Source: Oceanospirillaceae bacterium
Lineage (GTDB): Bacteria > Pseudomonadota > Gammaproteobacteria > Pseudomonadales > Oceanobacteraceae
Assembly (NCBI GenBank): GCA_002724925.1
Contig: PBQA01000016.1
Coordinates: 1 to 64,000 of the forward strand
Length of the DNA: 64,000 bases
Reading direction: 5' to 3'
Shown: positions 1-9,029 of the stretch, piece after piece
Numbering within the stretch: the first letter of the stretch is position 1
Layout of the letters: every line of letters starts with the position of its first letter
Program-made: the position numbers and the translations under genes
Notes under the pieces: generated by a model
The model's input: only the letters and a program-made list of their open reading frames with translations
Databases searched by the model: none
What the model was told of the DNA's origin: nothing

Positions 1-104
1 CTCATAGGTGGACCCTCTTTCTTCGATGCCGGTTTGATGTTGTGCAATCTCATCATGGCACAAGGGGGACGGGTCCATCTCATTTCCCACATGACTAACC
101 CTCA
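1..104. other. intergenic after flgE, possible flgF start at the edge
   Basis: This stretch lies just downstream of flgE on the minus strand. On the minus strand an AGAGGG Shine-Dalgarno-like run sits 7 nt before an ATG at 5-3, which is where flgF would be expected in a flgBCDEF order. Only two codons are visible, so the identity is inferred from gene order alone. Confidence 0.3.
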
Positions 105-3100
105 TCAGATATTCAGAATCGTCTGCGTTATCTGATCGGTGGTTTCAATGGTTTTCGCACTCGCCTGGAAGTTACGCTGGGCGATGATCAGCCCCACCAG
201 TTCTTCCGATAAATCGACGTTAGAGTCTTCTAATGCAGATGACCGTATCTGGCCAAACGATGCCGTTCGCGGTGAGCCAATGGTCGGGATACCCGATTCA
301 AAAGACTCAGCCCAGCCCGTGTCGCCTACCGGTGTCAGGCCTTCCGGGTTACGGAAGTTGGCCATGGCCACCTGACCCAATGTCTGTGCCTGACCGTTGG
401 TGAATCGGGCGAAGATGATACCTTCTTCATCCACTTCGAGACCGGTCAGTCGACCTGTTGCATAGCCGTTCTGGTTCACTTCGTTCACCGAGAACTCGCT
501 CCCAAACTGGGTCGAACCACTCAGGCTGATCTGGAAGTTTGAGTTGGTTGGTGGATCACTCAGTGGCAGGCCACCTTCCAGTACGTTTGTTGATGTCAGT
601 GCACCTGTTGCATCGCCATTCTCATCGACTGGATCCCAGTTGGTGATGAATATATCACCGGTCGCCACTTCGTCCAGTGTTCCGTCCTGGTTAAAGAAGA
701 GCTCAAACCGTGCACGGGTCGGGTCGAGGTTTTCCGGGAATGGCAGCGATGGGTCAGGGTCGCCCACATCGTTACCATCCACCAGTACGTACATAGCCCA
801 GACGTTCTGCTCGTTCGGACGTGTTGGGTCCAGTGGCTCTTTCACAAAGTACTGAGTCATCACATGGGAGTTACCCAGACTGTCGTATATGGTGGTTGAG
901 GTCGCGTGGTTGTACGTTTCCTGGTTATCCGGATCAAATGAGTTCAGCGTGAAGTCAGAGTATTCGTCATCGGTCAGCGCGCCAAAGATCCCGGAAACGA
1001 CAGGCTGCGGATCACGCATCACGTAGTTTTCATTGAGGATGAAATTAACAGTACCACCTACGGCTGCCGCGACATCAGCGGCGGATGTACCGCCGAGCAC
1101 AACCGGCCCCGTGCCCTCAGCGCCCTGCACGACAAGTGAGTCAGTCACGACTGGGCTATCGATCGACACTTTGATATCCCGACCAATCTCATTGGTAATA
1201 ACGAGATCACCGGTATCGTTCAACTGAGCGCGGAAACCCGGCAGTGTCGTTGCCCTGTAGGCATTGATCTCATCAGCCAGTTCTTCAAGGCTGGTTGATT
1301 CAAGAGCCTGACCGTTGAGGGTCAGCGACATGTCGTTGCCGGGCGTGTTGTAGCCCGACAGTGGAATTGTCATGACGGTTTCTGCCGACGCTGTAACACC
1401 GGGCTGCTGATTAAACAGAGAAACAATTTCGTTCGCTTCGGCATGCTCCGGAATTACGATTTCTGTTTCTTCACCGTCCGGATCAATTAAAGTCACGCGC
1501 TGCTCTGGGTATTCGTTGGTGACACCTTCGATACCGGTGGTCAGCAGTGTGCCGTCATCAGGGTTCACCTGAAGAATACCGTACAGGTCAGACTCAGACA
1601 CGTCCTGGCCGCCCGCTGTGATATTGGTGATGGAGATGATTGAGGCTTCGCCCGCTTCTACCGCCGACAGCTGAAGCTTGTACTGAGGTGGTACGGTTTT
1701 CGGCTCGACCTCAACAGCGGCTGCCTGAACGCCAATGTAGTTATCGGCATCCTGACTGTTCAACTGGCGGTTAATGCTTGCCGCCAGTTGTTGAACCGAG
1801 CGGTACTCTTCATCCAGCGACACCACAACCGAACCGCTGCGGTTATCGTTGTCTGGCGCTGGTACAGTCAGGTTGATACGGAAGCTGTTGGTGCGATCCA
1901 CTTCATCCTGGCCGGTAACAATGAACATGCTGTCAAAGCCCAGCTCACCCAGAGCCTGGGACTCTGCAACGGTTGGAGTTAAGGACACGCCTTCACCCGC
2001 ACCCACCTGTGTATTGGTAAATACCAGTTGGCCACCAACGGCATCGACGTTCACTTTACCGGCAAGGCCGCCTGCACCGATGTAAATATCGATTTGTTGC
2101 TGAATCGCTACGGCCAGTGCTTCGAGGTTGGCGTAGTTAGCAGGCGGTATCGTAATGGTGAACGGGCCACCTGCGTTGCCGCTGGTACTGGTGACTTCAA
2201 GATTGAATTCATTGTTTGCCAATACAGGCTCAACACCCGAATCAAGGCGGTTATTGCTGAGGAAGCCTAGGTTTATCAGGTCGTAATTTACCGAGCCGGA
2301 GTCATCGGCGATCTGAACGAAGTCACCACGAGCCCCCGGCGCCTGCACCTGAAACTCGATACGACCACCGTTGTCCACTGCCAGTACTTCTTCGTTACCG
2401 GCACCCGCGGTGGCGGTAATCTGCGCGTTAATTTCGGCGACGATTTCTGTCGTGGTTACGTTCGCGTAGCTGGCTGGTGCAGCGCCGACCCAGGCCGCTT
2501 CACTCAGGTTGATTGGGTACAGAGCACCGGATTCGGTGGCGATACGGAACGCAAGTACGTTGTCGACGGCTGGCGCGACTTTATCTTCGAGATCCAGTGC
2601 GCTGTAGGTGTTGTTCGCTGTCAGTACGGCAAACTGGCCCGGATCACTGGAGACGATATTAAGAGGCGGTGTTGCTGTTGTCCGCGTAGTGGTTTGCGTA
2701 CCAGGAATCGAGCGGAAATCAGCGGTTACCGGGCTGGCGCCCACAAACAATTGCTGACCAGCCACCCCGGCAGATACCGCACCCGCAACACCAAAGACAC
2801 CATCCCAACCAGGCGTGGTAGTGATCGAGAATGACGTGCCGTTAGTCGCGTTGTAACCCGCACGTTCAATGATGAGGTTGCCGGTGGATGGATCTTCTAC
2901 CGCGCGCAGCTGCTGTGAGCCAAAGGTGGCATCCAGCGCTGACTGTATATCGTTAAGCACTTCCTGAACGGTGGCACCTGCGGCAACACCGGCCAGGGTT
3001 ATGGTCTGACTGCCATTACCGTCACCGATATCAAAGTCCATCGACTCATTACCGTAGCCCGCCGCCGCGACTGCCGCGACTGTATTCGGGAACAATACCT

Positions 3101-3731
3101 GTGCAGGAATGCCTGCATCCGTTGGCTGACCCGCTGAATCCAGTACGGTTTTGGTGGATTCAAGAATGCCCGCGTCTGCCGCACCAACAGACAAACCGTT
3201 GGTGGTTATTTGCAGACCCTGCTCCTGCAGAACCTGCTCACCGGCATCCAGGTTTACGATGGCGGTGGCAAGAGTCGTCAGGCGTGGCGGCTGGTTAGCA
3301 ATCTGAATATTGATGTCGCCCAGCACACCGCTGACCACACCGTTTTCGTTGGCTTCATACCCCTGCAAACGAGAGCCGTTGTTAGCGACAACGAAGCCGT
3401 CTTTATCCAGAGAGAAAATCCCCGAACGGGTGTAAGACACACTGCCACGGTCATCCAATACGAAGAAGCCATTACCATCAATCGCGAGGTCAAGAGCGTT
3501 TTCAGTACCACTGATATTACCCTGAGAAAACTCCTGGCGAACGTTATCTACCAGCACACCACTACCGACCGGCTTGAGGCCTGTACCAAGTAAAGTGCTG
3601 GTGTAGACATCGGCAAATTCCGCGCGGGATTCTTTAAAGCCTACGGTACTGGCATTTGCCACGTTGTTACCGGTGACTTCCAGATCCGTAGAGGCTGCAC
3701 GGATACCACTTAAACCAATATTAAAAGCCAT
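105..3731 (-). CDS. flgE: flagellar hook protein FlgE, oversized
   Basis: FlgE polymerises into the flagellar hook outside the cell. The N-terminus has the rod/hook signature (ANASTVGFKES near residues 26-35, ALDLAIDGNGFFVL near 79-92). A standard FlgE segment (YDSLGNSHVMTQYFVK) lies near 949-964, and the C-terminus has the rod-hook motif (SNVDLSEELVGLIIAQRNFQ). At 1208 aa it is about three times the usual length (about 400 aa). The extra sequence, roughly residues 190-925, contains about six related modules in which a beta-rich piece is followed by an amphipathic helix (for example EELADEINA near 816-824, VQQLAASINRQL near 646-657) and a short strand such as LVITNE. These resemble flagellin hook-IN motifs. 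It is the last gene of the flgBCDE run, 21 nt after flgD. Family assignment is secure; the role of the insert is unknown. Confidence 0.95.
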   Translation of the reverse strand: MAFNIGLSGIRAASTDLEVTGNNVANASTVGFKESRAEFADVYTSTLLGTGLKPVGSGVLVDNVRQEFSQGNISGTENALDLAIDGNGFFVLDDRGSVSYTRSGIFSLDKDGFVVANNGSRLQGYEANENGVVSGVLGDINIQIANQPPRLTTLATAIVNLDAGEQVLQEQGLQITTNGLSVGAADAGILESTKTVLDSAGQPTDAGIPAQVLFPNTVAAVAAAGYGNESMDFDIGDGNGSQTITLAGVAAGATVQEVLNDIQSALDATFGSQQLRAVEDPSTGNLIIERAGYNATNGTSFSITTTPGWDGVFGVAGAVSAGVAGQQLFVGASPVTADFRSIPGTQTTTRTTATPPLNIVSSDPGQFAVLTANNTYSALDLEDKVAPAVDNVLAFRIATESGALYPINLSEAAWVGAAPASYANVTTTEIVAEINAQITATAGAGNEEVLAVDNGGRIEFQVQAPGARGDFVQIADDSGSVNYDLINLGFLSNNRLDSGVEPVLANNEFNLEVTSTSGNAGGPFTITIPPANYANLEALAVAIQQQIDIYIGAGGLAGKVNVDAVGGQLVFTNTQVGAGEGVSLTPTVAESQALGELGFDSMFIVTGQDEVDRTNSFRINLTVPAPDNDNRSGSVVVSLDEEYRSVQQLAASINRQLNSQDADNYIGVQAAAVEVEPKTVPPQYKLQLSAVEAGEASIISITNITAGGQDVSESDLYGILQVNPDDGTLLTTGIEGVTNEYPEQRVTLIDPDGEETEIVIPEHAEANEIVSLFNQQPGVTASAETVMTIPLSGYNTPGNDMSLTLNGQALESTSLEELADEINAYRATTLPGFRAQLNDTGDLVITNEIGRDIKVSIDSPVVTDSLVVQGAEGTGPVVLGGTSAADVAAAVGGTVNFILNENYVMRDPQPVVSGIFGALTDDEYSDFTLNSFDPDNQETYNHATSTTIYDSLGNSHVMTQYFVKEPLDPTRPNEQNVWAMYVLVDGNDVGDPDPSLPFPENLDPTRARFELFFNQDGTLDEVATGDIFITNWDPVDENGDATGALTSTNVLEGGLPLSDPPTNSNFQISLSGSTQFGSEFSVNEVNQNGYATGRLTGLEVDEEGIIFARFTNGQAQTLGQVAMANFRNPEGLTPVGDTGWAESFESGIPTIGSPRTASFGQIRSSALEDSNVDLSEELVGLIIAQRNFQASAKTIETTDQITQTILNI

Positions 3732-3752
3732 ATTTGTACTCCTCTCGCCGGA

Positions 3753-4541
3753 TCAGGCGTCAAGAATCTGTTTAATCTGATCAAGGTTGGCGCGTTCGCC
3801 ACCGGTTAAGTTCAGGGTCACTTCGCCACCGGCACTCATGGTGACGCTGTCGACGCGTGAACTCATCTGCATATCCAGTTGTTCACTCTCACCAGCAATG
3901 GTGCCGCTGAGTTTGAAAACGTACTGACCCGGTGGGTAGACGTTTTCAATCGGGTCTCCGTTGTCGTCCAGTACGATCTCGCCGTTTTCATCGCGGAAGT
4001 ACTGGTCGAGATTCATCTTGCTGCGGTCGAGGTTGACGATGTCACCATCCACCATCAGGTTGTAGCCATCCCAGCGCACTGACATGGCACCAGCATCGTG
4101 AGAACCCAGAGAAATCTGCTCCAGAGTCTGACCATTCTTGTTTTCGATGGTCAGCATCATGTCGCCTGTTGCCGCGGGCACCTCGGTAAAGCCACTGACC
4201 ACACCACCGTTCGTCAGTAAGCCTGTAGTGTTGCCATCAACAATCACGCTCTGACCGACCAGACTTGAGGCCTGCAACGCGGCATTCGAGGTGAACTGAG
4301 CGGCCATGCTCTCTGCCGTGTCGTTCAGGTTGTCGATACCTTCCACCGATGAGAACTGGGCCAGCTGAGCCACAAACGCCTGGTTGTCTGTCGGCTCCAG
4401 TGGGTTCTGGTTATTCAGCTGAGCCACCATGAGTTCAAGAAAGGCGTTACGTCCCAGCTCGTTCTCTTTGGCTTCGGTCTGCGTCGGCGTACGGTACTGA
4501 TCCAGTACGGCGGCGTTGTTGTTTACTTCGTTAATCGCCAT
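3753..4541 (-). CDS. flgD: flagellar hook assembly scaffold FlgD
   Basis: FlgD caps the growing hook and allows FlgE subunits to assemble, then is displaced. The N-terminal FlgD signature is clear: FLELMVAQLNNQNPLEPTDN followed by FVAQLAQFSSVEGIDNLN near residues 34-72. The middle holds a FlgD Ig-like/Tudor-type region (AMSVRWDGYN), and the C-terminus ends in a beta-rich segment. Length 262 aa is normal for the family. It lies between flgC (11 nt upstream) and flgE (21 nt downstream) on the same strand, so it is almost certainly cotranscribed with them. Confidence 0.95.
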   Translation of the reverse strand: MAINEVNNNAAVLDQYRTPTQTEAKENELGRNAFLELMVAQLNNQNPLEPTDNQAFVAQLAQFSSVEGIDNLNDTAESMAAQFTSNAALQASSLVGQSVIVDGNTTGLLTNGGVVSGFTEVPAATGDMMLTIENKNGQTLEQISLGSHDAGAMSVRWDGYNLMVDGDIVNLDRSKMNLDQYFRDENGEIVLDDNGDPIENVYPPGQYVFKLSGTIAGESEQLDMQMSSRVDSVTMSAGGEVTLNLTGGERANLDQIKQILDA

Positions 4542-4552
4542 TTATCGCCCCC

Positions 4553-5002
4553 TTACTGGCCGAGTGTGAGTGTGCGCTGCAGCATCTGCTTCGCGGTTTT
4601 AAGAACTTCGACGTTCATCTGATAACTGCGTGACGAGGACATCATGTCGGTCATTTCTTCAACGATGTTGACGTTCGGGTAGTACACGTAGCCATCGTCG
4701 TTCGCCATTGGATGATCAGGCTGAAAGCGGGCTTGCAGCGGTGAGTCTTTCTCGACGATGCCGTCGATTTTCACACCGGCGCCCATCGCTGCATCGGTAT
4801 CCATAAAGCCATTCACATCACGGCTTTTGGAGTTCACTTCGCTTTCGAGCACCGAGAACCAGGGCTTACGTGCGCGGTAGGTTTCGTCCACAGAGCTGGA
4901 GGCGCTGTCGGCGTTGGCAATGTTACTGGCGGTGGTGTTCAGTCGGACTGACTGGGCAGTCATACCGCTTCCGGCAATGTTAAGTACGCTGGTCAGTGAC
5001 AT
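4553..5002 (-). CDS. flgC: flagellar basal-body rod protein FlgC
   Basis: FlgC is a proximal rod subunit in the periplasm. The start LNIAGSGMTAQSVRLNTTASNIANADS is the rod-family N-terminus, and the C-terminus has the FlgC-typical pattern VNIVEEMTDMMSSSRSYQMNVEVLKTAKQMLQRTLTLGQ (first part: VNIVEEMTDMM). Length 149 aa is usual. It starts 2 nt after the flgB stop, so translation is probably coupled. Confidence 0.95.
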   Translation of the reverse strand: MSLTSVLNIAGSGMTAQSVRLNTTASNIANADSASSSVDETYRARKPWFSVLESEVNSKSRDVNGFMDTDAAMGAGVKIDGIVEKDSPLQARFQPDHPMANDDGYVYYPNVNIVEEMTDMMSSSRSYQMNVEVLKTAKQMLQRTLTLGQ

Positions 5003-5004
5003 GA

Positions 5005-5406
5005 TTATTCTCCCCGGATCGCGTTACGCATGCCTTTGAACTTACCGCTCAGAAATTCGAAGCTGGCGTTGTAGTCCATGCTGTTGCGGGCAAACAGAGC
5101 TTGTTCGGTCTGGGCGTCGACCGTGTTGCCGTCGATGGAAGGCTGCAGAGGGTTACGATATTTCAGTTCGTCATCGGCAAAGCCGCTGGTACCGCTCAGG
5201 TGAGCAGAATGCGTCGCTGACATACCGAATGAGGTATTGCTGTGAGTTTCTGCTTCGAGAATGGCTTTAAAATCAAAATCACGGGCCTTGAATCCAGGGG
5301 TGTCAGCGTTGGCAAGGTTGTTTGCCAGTACTTCAGCGCGTTGCGCACGAAGCTGCATTGCGTTGTCGTGGATTCCGAGTGCGTTGGTAAAGTTGATTGC
5401 GCCCAT
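5005..5406 (-). CDS. flgB: flagellar basal-body rod protein FlgB
   Basis: FlgB is the first rod subunit. The rod signature VLANNLANADTPGFKARDFDF appears as VLANNLANADTPGFKA near residues 26-41, and the rest aligns with FlgB in size (133 aa) and in the C-terminal NASFEFLSGKFKGMR stretch. It opens the flgBCDE operon. A sigma-54-type promoter lies 45-60 nt upstream of its start (5451-5466, minus strand). Confidence 0.94.
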   Translation of the reverse strand: MGAINFTNALGIHDNAMQLRAQRAEVLANNLANADTPGFKARDFDFKAILEAETHSNTSFGMSATHSAHLSGTSGFADDELKYRNPLQPSIDGNTVDAQTEQALFARNSMDYNASFEFLSGKFKGMRNAIRGE

Positions 5407-5450
5407 TCTGTACCTGCCTGTTTGCCATTTGTGTTCATCTGCAGAGATAC

Positions 5451-5466
5451 AGCAAGAGCTGGGCCA
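5451..5466 (-). promoter_or_regulatory. sigma-54 promoter of flgB operon
   Basis: On the minus strand the sequence reads TGGCCCAGCTCTTGCT. It matches the RpoN consensus TGGCACG-N4-TTGCW at all but two fixed positions and keeps the GG-N10-GC spacing. The start of transcription would fall about 30-35 nt before flgB. Sigma-54 control of early and middle flagellar genes is established for Pseudomonas and Vibrio; use here is inferred. Confidence 0.75.
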
Positions 5467-5578
5467 ATTTATTTTTTACTTATTTTTCAATAGGTTATAA
5501 AAACAGAGGGCATTTAAAGGAGAGTTTCAGAGAGGGGAACGGCAAGCCCTTACCTACCGGCGGCAAGGGCAAAATCGA

Positions 5579-6421
5579 CTACTTTTTCCGGTAGAGAATG
5601 CCGGGGTTGCAGCTGACCATTTCATAATGATCCGGCATCCCGCTCAAGGCTTCTGAAGCACCGAGGATCAGATAGCCACCCGGCTTCAGGGCACCGTGCA
5701 TTTTCAATAGGATGTCGCGCTTGCGTTCGGCGCTGAAATAAATCAGTACATTGCGGCAGAAGATAATATCGAAGGTGCCGAGACGCGAGTAGCTGTCGTT
5801 CAGGTTAAAGTTTCTGAACTCTACCCCCTGGCGCAGTTCTTTGCCGACGTGCCAGGCATCTTCCCCGGTTTTTTCAAAGTACTTTGCCAGCTGTTCTTCA
5901 GGCATGCCACGCCGTATCGCCATCCAGGGGTACGTCCCTTCTTTGGCGGCGCTCAAAGCACTTTCTGATAAATCGGTAGCCAACACTGACACAGCAGGCA
6001 GGCGTTTCGAGCTCGTTCGCCGGAATTCCAGTTCAGTCAGTTTGATGGAGTAAGGTTCCTGCCCTGTTGAACAGGCCGAAGACCAGATACGTATGGGCGA
6101 TGATTGTTCAGCGAGCGCAGGGAACACGCGGTTGCGGAGAATTTCAAACGGGTGGCTGTCACGCAGCCAGAGTGTTTCGTTGGTCGTCATGGCATCAATG
6201 ACGTTATTTTTGAACTGACGGTCACGCTCCATGCAGTACATCAGTTCTGTCAGGTTAGGTAATTCCCGGTCGGCCATGAGCTTTCGCAAACGGCTTGCGA
6301 CCAGGTATTCTTTTCCATCCCCCAGCAGTATGCCGGAAAGCCCTTCAAGGTAATCGCGAAACTGGTTGTACTCCGAACCAGTCAACACGACTTCCTTCTT
6401 GTTATGCGTCATCACTTTCAA
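5579..6421 (-). CDS. cheR: chemotaxis protein methyltransferase CheR
   Basis: CheR methylates glutamates of chemoreceptors using S-adenosylmethionine and works with CheB in adaptation. An N-terminal helical CheR_N part is followed by a SAM-binding Rossmann domain with RIWSSACSTGQEPYSIK near residues 110-126 and FDIIFCRNVLIYFS near 218-231, both diagnostic. Length 280 aa is typical. Its start overlaps the cheV stop by 4 nt (ATGA), so the two are translationally coupled. The 170-nt gap to flgB separates it from the hook operon. Confidence 0.95.
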   Translation of the reverse strand: MKVMTHNKKEVVLTGSEYNQFRDYLEGLSGILLGDGKEYLVASRLRKLMADRELPNLTELMYCMERDRQFKNNVIDAMTTNETLWLRDSHPFEILRNRVFPALAEQSSPIRIWSSACSTGQEPYSIKLTELEFRRTSSKRLPAVSVLATDLSESALSAAKEGTYPWMAIRRGMPEEQLAKYFEKTGEDAWHVGKELRQGVEFRNFNLNDSYSRLGTFDIIFCRNVLIYFSAERKRDILLKMHGALKPGGYLILGASEALSGMPDHYEMVSCNPGILYRKK

Positions 6422-7341
6422 CCGTGGTTAATTCGGCTCACAATATTGTCGGCCAGTACGTCGGGGTCAAACTTTGCAATAAAGTCATTAGCACCCACTT
6501 TTTCAACCATTGCCTGGTTAAATACACCACTCAGTGATGAGTGCAGTACTACATAAAATCCCTGCATCGCATCGTTACTTCGAATGTGAGTGGTCAGCGT
6601 GTAGCCATCCATCTCTGGCATCTCAATATCGGATACCAACATCATGTAACGGTCCTGCGGTCGATCACCCTCTTCCACGATTCCTTTCAGGTGCTCCCAG
6701 GCTTGTTTGCCGTCTTCTAGCGCAACCACCTCAACGCCAATGTTCTCCAGACAACGGGTAATCTGCTTACGCGCAATCTTGGAATCATCCACGATCAGAA
6801 CTTTCTTTTTACCGGCCTCAGTACGGACGTCGTCACTGACGATGCCTTCACTGATGTCCTCTTTCACCGGCGATACTTCAGCAAGAATCTTCTCTACGTC
6901 GATGATCTCGACGATGTGATTCTCAACTTCGGTGACAGCAGTAAGGTAGTGTTCACGGCCTGTACCCTTGGGTGGTGGATGAATATGTTCCCAGTTCATG
7001 TTGATGATTTTATCGACCGAAGCCACCAGGAAGCCCTGAGTCGCGCCGTTGTACTCAGTAATAATCACGAACGCACCATTCACTTCCTCCAGCGGAGGAC
7101 CACCCGTTGCCAGGCTCATATCGAGAATCGGTGTGGTTCCTGAGCGGATGTGAACAACCCCACGGACAACACGATTGCTGCCAGGCAGGGACGTCAGTCG
7201 CGGACACTGTATGATCTCTTTTACTTTGAATACGTTAATGCCGTACAACTGTTTACCGCGGACGCGGAAAAGCAGCAGCTCCAGACGGTTTTCACCGACC
7301 AGCTTGGTACGTTGGTTTACGGACTCAAGAACACCAGCCAT
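6418..7341 (-). CDS. cheV: chemotaxis coupling/receiver protein CheV
   Basis: CheV couples receptors to CheA through a CheW-like domain and tunes signalling through its receiver domain. The CheW domain spans about residues 15-160 (LLFRVRGKQLYGINVFKVKEI). The receiver begins near 180 with KVLIVDDSKIARKQ, with the phospho-acceptor Asp in LVSDIEMPEMDGYTLT. A GAGAGG ribosome site lies 6 nt before the ATG. It pairs with cheR downstream and is divergent from flgA across a 76-nt gap. Confidence 0.95.
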   Translation of the reverse strand: MAGVLESVNQRTKLVGENRLELLLFRVRGKQLYGINVFKVKEIIQCPRLTSLPGSNRVVRGVVHIRSGTTPILDMSLATGGPPLEEVNGAFVIITEYNGATQGFLVASVDKIINMNWEHIHPPPKGTGREHYLTAVTEVENHIVEIIDVEKILAEVSPVKEDISEGIVSDDVRTEAGKKKVLIVDDSKIARKQITRCLENIGVEVVALEDGKQAWEHLKGIVEEGDRPQDRYMMLVSDIEMPEMDGYTLTTHIRSNDAMQGFYVVLHSSLSGVFNQAMVEKVGANDFIAKFDPDVLADNIVSRINHG

Positions 7342-7366
7342 GTGTGCCTCTCTTTCAGATCAATTC

Positions 7367-7382
7367 CGGCACGACCTTTGCT
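7367..7382 (+). promoter_or_regulatory. sigma-54 promoter of flgA
   Basis: The sequence CGGCACGACCTTTGCT matches the RpoN consensus TGGCACG-N4-TTGCW at every fixed position except the first. Transcription would begin near 7393, essentially on top of the first in-frame ATG of flgA (7394). That argues that translation starts at the second ATG, 7418. Confidence 0.75.
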
Positions 7383-7417
7383 CAACCTGAGGTATGAGTA
7401 ATAAAAGTGCCGGAATC

Positions 7418-8140
7418 ATGACATCATTTTCGTTAGCTTCATTGAGCATAGTAGAGAACCGGAGAAGCGCAGGCGTTTTATTTGGTTTTTTCATCTGGTC
7501 GTTGTCGACCGTTGCTCAGGCCGGAAGCTCTCTGGATGATGTCACCGCTGAACTGAAAAATCGCTGGATTGCACTGGGGGGAGACGCCGGTGTATCGGAG
7601 TTTGAGTATCCTTCTGTATCACCGGGATATGAGTTGCCTGACTGCAGCGCTTCGCTAGAGGTGAATGTTATCCGCCACCTGCAACCTGGGCGCAACGGTG
7701 TTGAGGTCAGCTGTGCAGCGCCCTTCTGGCGCCAATCGTTCGCGGTTGAACTGAAGGTGTTCGCAGATGTCGTCACCGCTGATACCGATATACGCCGGGA
7801 TACTGTTATCAATGCAGGTCAACTCAGAATCAGTCGCCTTGACACCTCTGATCTGCACAAAGGGTATTTCAGTAATATTGACGCCGTCAGCGGAATGCTG
7901 AGCAAACGAACTCTGCGACAAGGAACACCTGTCACACCTGACATGGTCGACTTACCCGACCTTGTTCAACGCGGGCAACTGCTCAAAATCAGGCTGGTCA
8001 GGCCGGGAATTCAGGTCGAGATTAAGGGGGAAGCCCTGGCTCGTGGTCACCTGGGTGAACAGATACGGGTCAGGAATACGCAGTCGGGAACCACCCTGTT
8101 TGCGGAAGTCATCGGCGATGGCTTAGTACAGGTCCAGTGA
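7418..8140 (+). CDS. flgA: flagellar P-ring chaperone FlgA
   Basis: FlgA is a periplasmic chaperone for P-ring (FlgI) assembly. The N-terminus from Met 7418 has a signal peptide (GVLFGFFIWSLSTVAQA, cleavage near AQA/GS). The C-terminal half holds a SAF/ChapFlgA domain: DTDIRRDTVINAGQLRISRL, then LRQGTPVTPDMVDLPDLVQRGQ, ending in VRNTQSGTTLFAEVIGDG. Length about 240 aa is typical. An earlier in-frame ATG at 7394 is possible but coincides with the predicted transcription start of the sigma-54 promoter. It is divergent from cheV and upstream of flgM-flgN. Confidence 0.93.
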   Translation: MTSFSLASLSIVENRRSAGVLFGFFIWSLSTVAQAGSSLDDVTAELKNRWIALGGDAGVSEFEYPSVSPGYELPDCSASLEVNVIRHLQPGRNGVEVSCAAPFWRQSFAVELKVFADVVTADTDIRRDTVINAGQLRISRLDTSDLHKGYFSNIDAVSGMLSKRTLRQGTPVTPDMVDLPDLVQRGQLLKIRLVRPGIQVEIKGEALARGHLGEQIRVRNTQSGTTLFAEVIGDGLVQVQ

Positions 8141-8167
8141 GTTTTCAAAAAAACTGACACTTTTTCC

Positions 8168-8194
8168 TAAAGTAATGAAATCTGCTGCCGTTAA
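8168..8194 (+). promoter_or_regulatory. sigma-28 (FliA) promoter of flgM
   Basis: TAAAGTAA, an 11-nt spacer and GCCGTTAA closely match the FliA consensus TAAAGTTT-N11-GCCGATAA, with the exact spacing. It lies between flgA and flgM, so flgM would be transcribed by the sigma factor that its product inhibits, as known in enterics and pseudomonads. Confidence 0.85.
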
Positions 8195-8217
8195 CTACAA
8201 TGAAGAGGTACATCTGA

Positions 8218-8547
8218 ATGAAGCTCGGAGAAATGATGATGAACATCAATAAATTCACTAACGGCAACAGTGTCGACACGAATCGTAGTCGTACTGAACC
8301 CGTTAAGGCCCCAGAAACGAATGCTGAAGGCAAAGCCAGGGAATCCGCGCCGCTGACCGATCAGGTCAAGCTTAGCGCGAGCAGTAAAAGCATTCAGCAG
8401 ATAGAAGCTGAGATTAAAGAGATGAAGGACGTCGACGACGCAACTGTTGAGCGCATCCGTAGCGCCATTGATAACGGTGAATACAAAATCGATTACGACA
8501 GACTGGCAGGGAAAATGCTTGATTTTGAGGACCGATTCAACTTCTGA
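8218..8547 (+). CDS. flgM: anti-sigma-28 factor FlgM
   Basis: FlgM binds and inhibits FliA until the hook is complete and is then exported. The C-terminal half has the FlgM pattern: VKLSASSKSIQQIEAEI, then VERIRSAIDNGEYKIDYDRLAGKML. The N-terminal half is low-complexity and polar, as expected of a disordered export region. Start choice is uncertain: GAAGAGG lies 9 nt before ATG 8218, but GGAG at 8227-8230 serves the ATG triplet at 8233-8241, which gives the more family-like start MNINKF. A sigma-28 promoter lies directly upstream and flgN follows after 11 nt. Confidence 0.92.
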   Translation: MKLGEMMMNINKFTNGNSVDTNRSRTEPVKAPETNAEGKARESAPLTDQVKLSASSKSIQQIEAEIKEMKDVDDATVERIRSAIDNGEYKIDYDRLAGKMLDFEDRFNF

Positions 8548-8558
8548 GGTCCTCAGGT

Positions 8559-9029
8559 ATGCTTTTAGATACCTCTCCCCTTGCCCGGCTGATGTCATCC
8601 GAGCTCGACGCCAGCCGACAGCTCTTCACCCTGCTGGAGCAGGAACTGGAGGCCGTGAGCCACCACCGTACGTCTGAACTGGACACTCTGAACCCTGCCA
8701 AAGAGAAACAGGTAACCCTCCTGAAACAGCAGGCGAGTACCCGCTTACAGTGGATGAAAGACCACCAACTACCTCTGAGTGCAGAGTGCCTGCAACACGA
8801 GGCTGTCCAGAATAACTCCGAAATTCACCCATTGTGGCAGCAGCTTGCCGCTCAGTACGAAGCCAACCGGCAAATCTCAGAGCGCCTGAGCGAAATGGTT
8901 CTGGCGTTGCGATTCCGCGCCGAACAGAAGCTTCGTATCTTGCATGCCCGACAGAATGATCCACACTTATACAATGAACATGGAAAAACTGCCGGAGCGA
9001 ATCCGGGACTTAATAGTATCGAAGCGTAG
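8559..9029 (+). CDS. flgN: flagellar export chaperone FlgN
   Basis: FlgN is a cytoplasmic chaperone for the hook-filament junction proteins FlgK and FlgL. The 156-aa product is almost entirely alpha-helical and has the FlgN pattern LLEQELEAVSHHRTSELDTL followed by KEKQVTLLKQQASTRLQWM. Position right after flgM is the canonical arrangement. It ends inside the start region of the downstream PilZ gene, so the two are probably coupled. Confidence 0.9.
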   Translation: MLLDTSPLARLMSSELDASRQLFTLLEQELEAVSHHRTSELDTLNPAKEKQVTLLKQQASTRLQWMKDHQLPLSAECLQHEAVQNNSEIHPLWQQLAAQYEANRQISERLSEMVLALRFRAEQKLRILHARQNDPHLYNEHGKTAGANPGLNSIEA

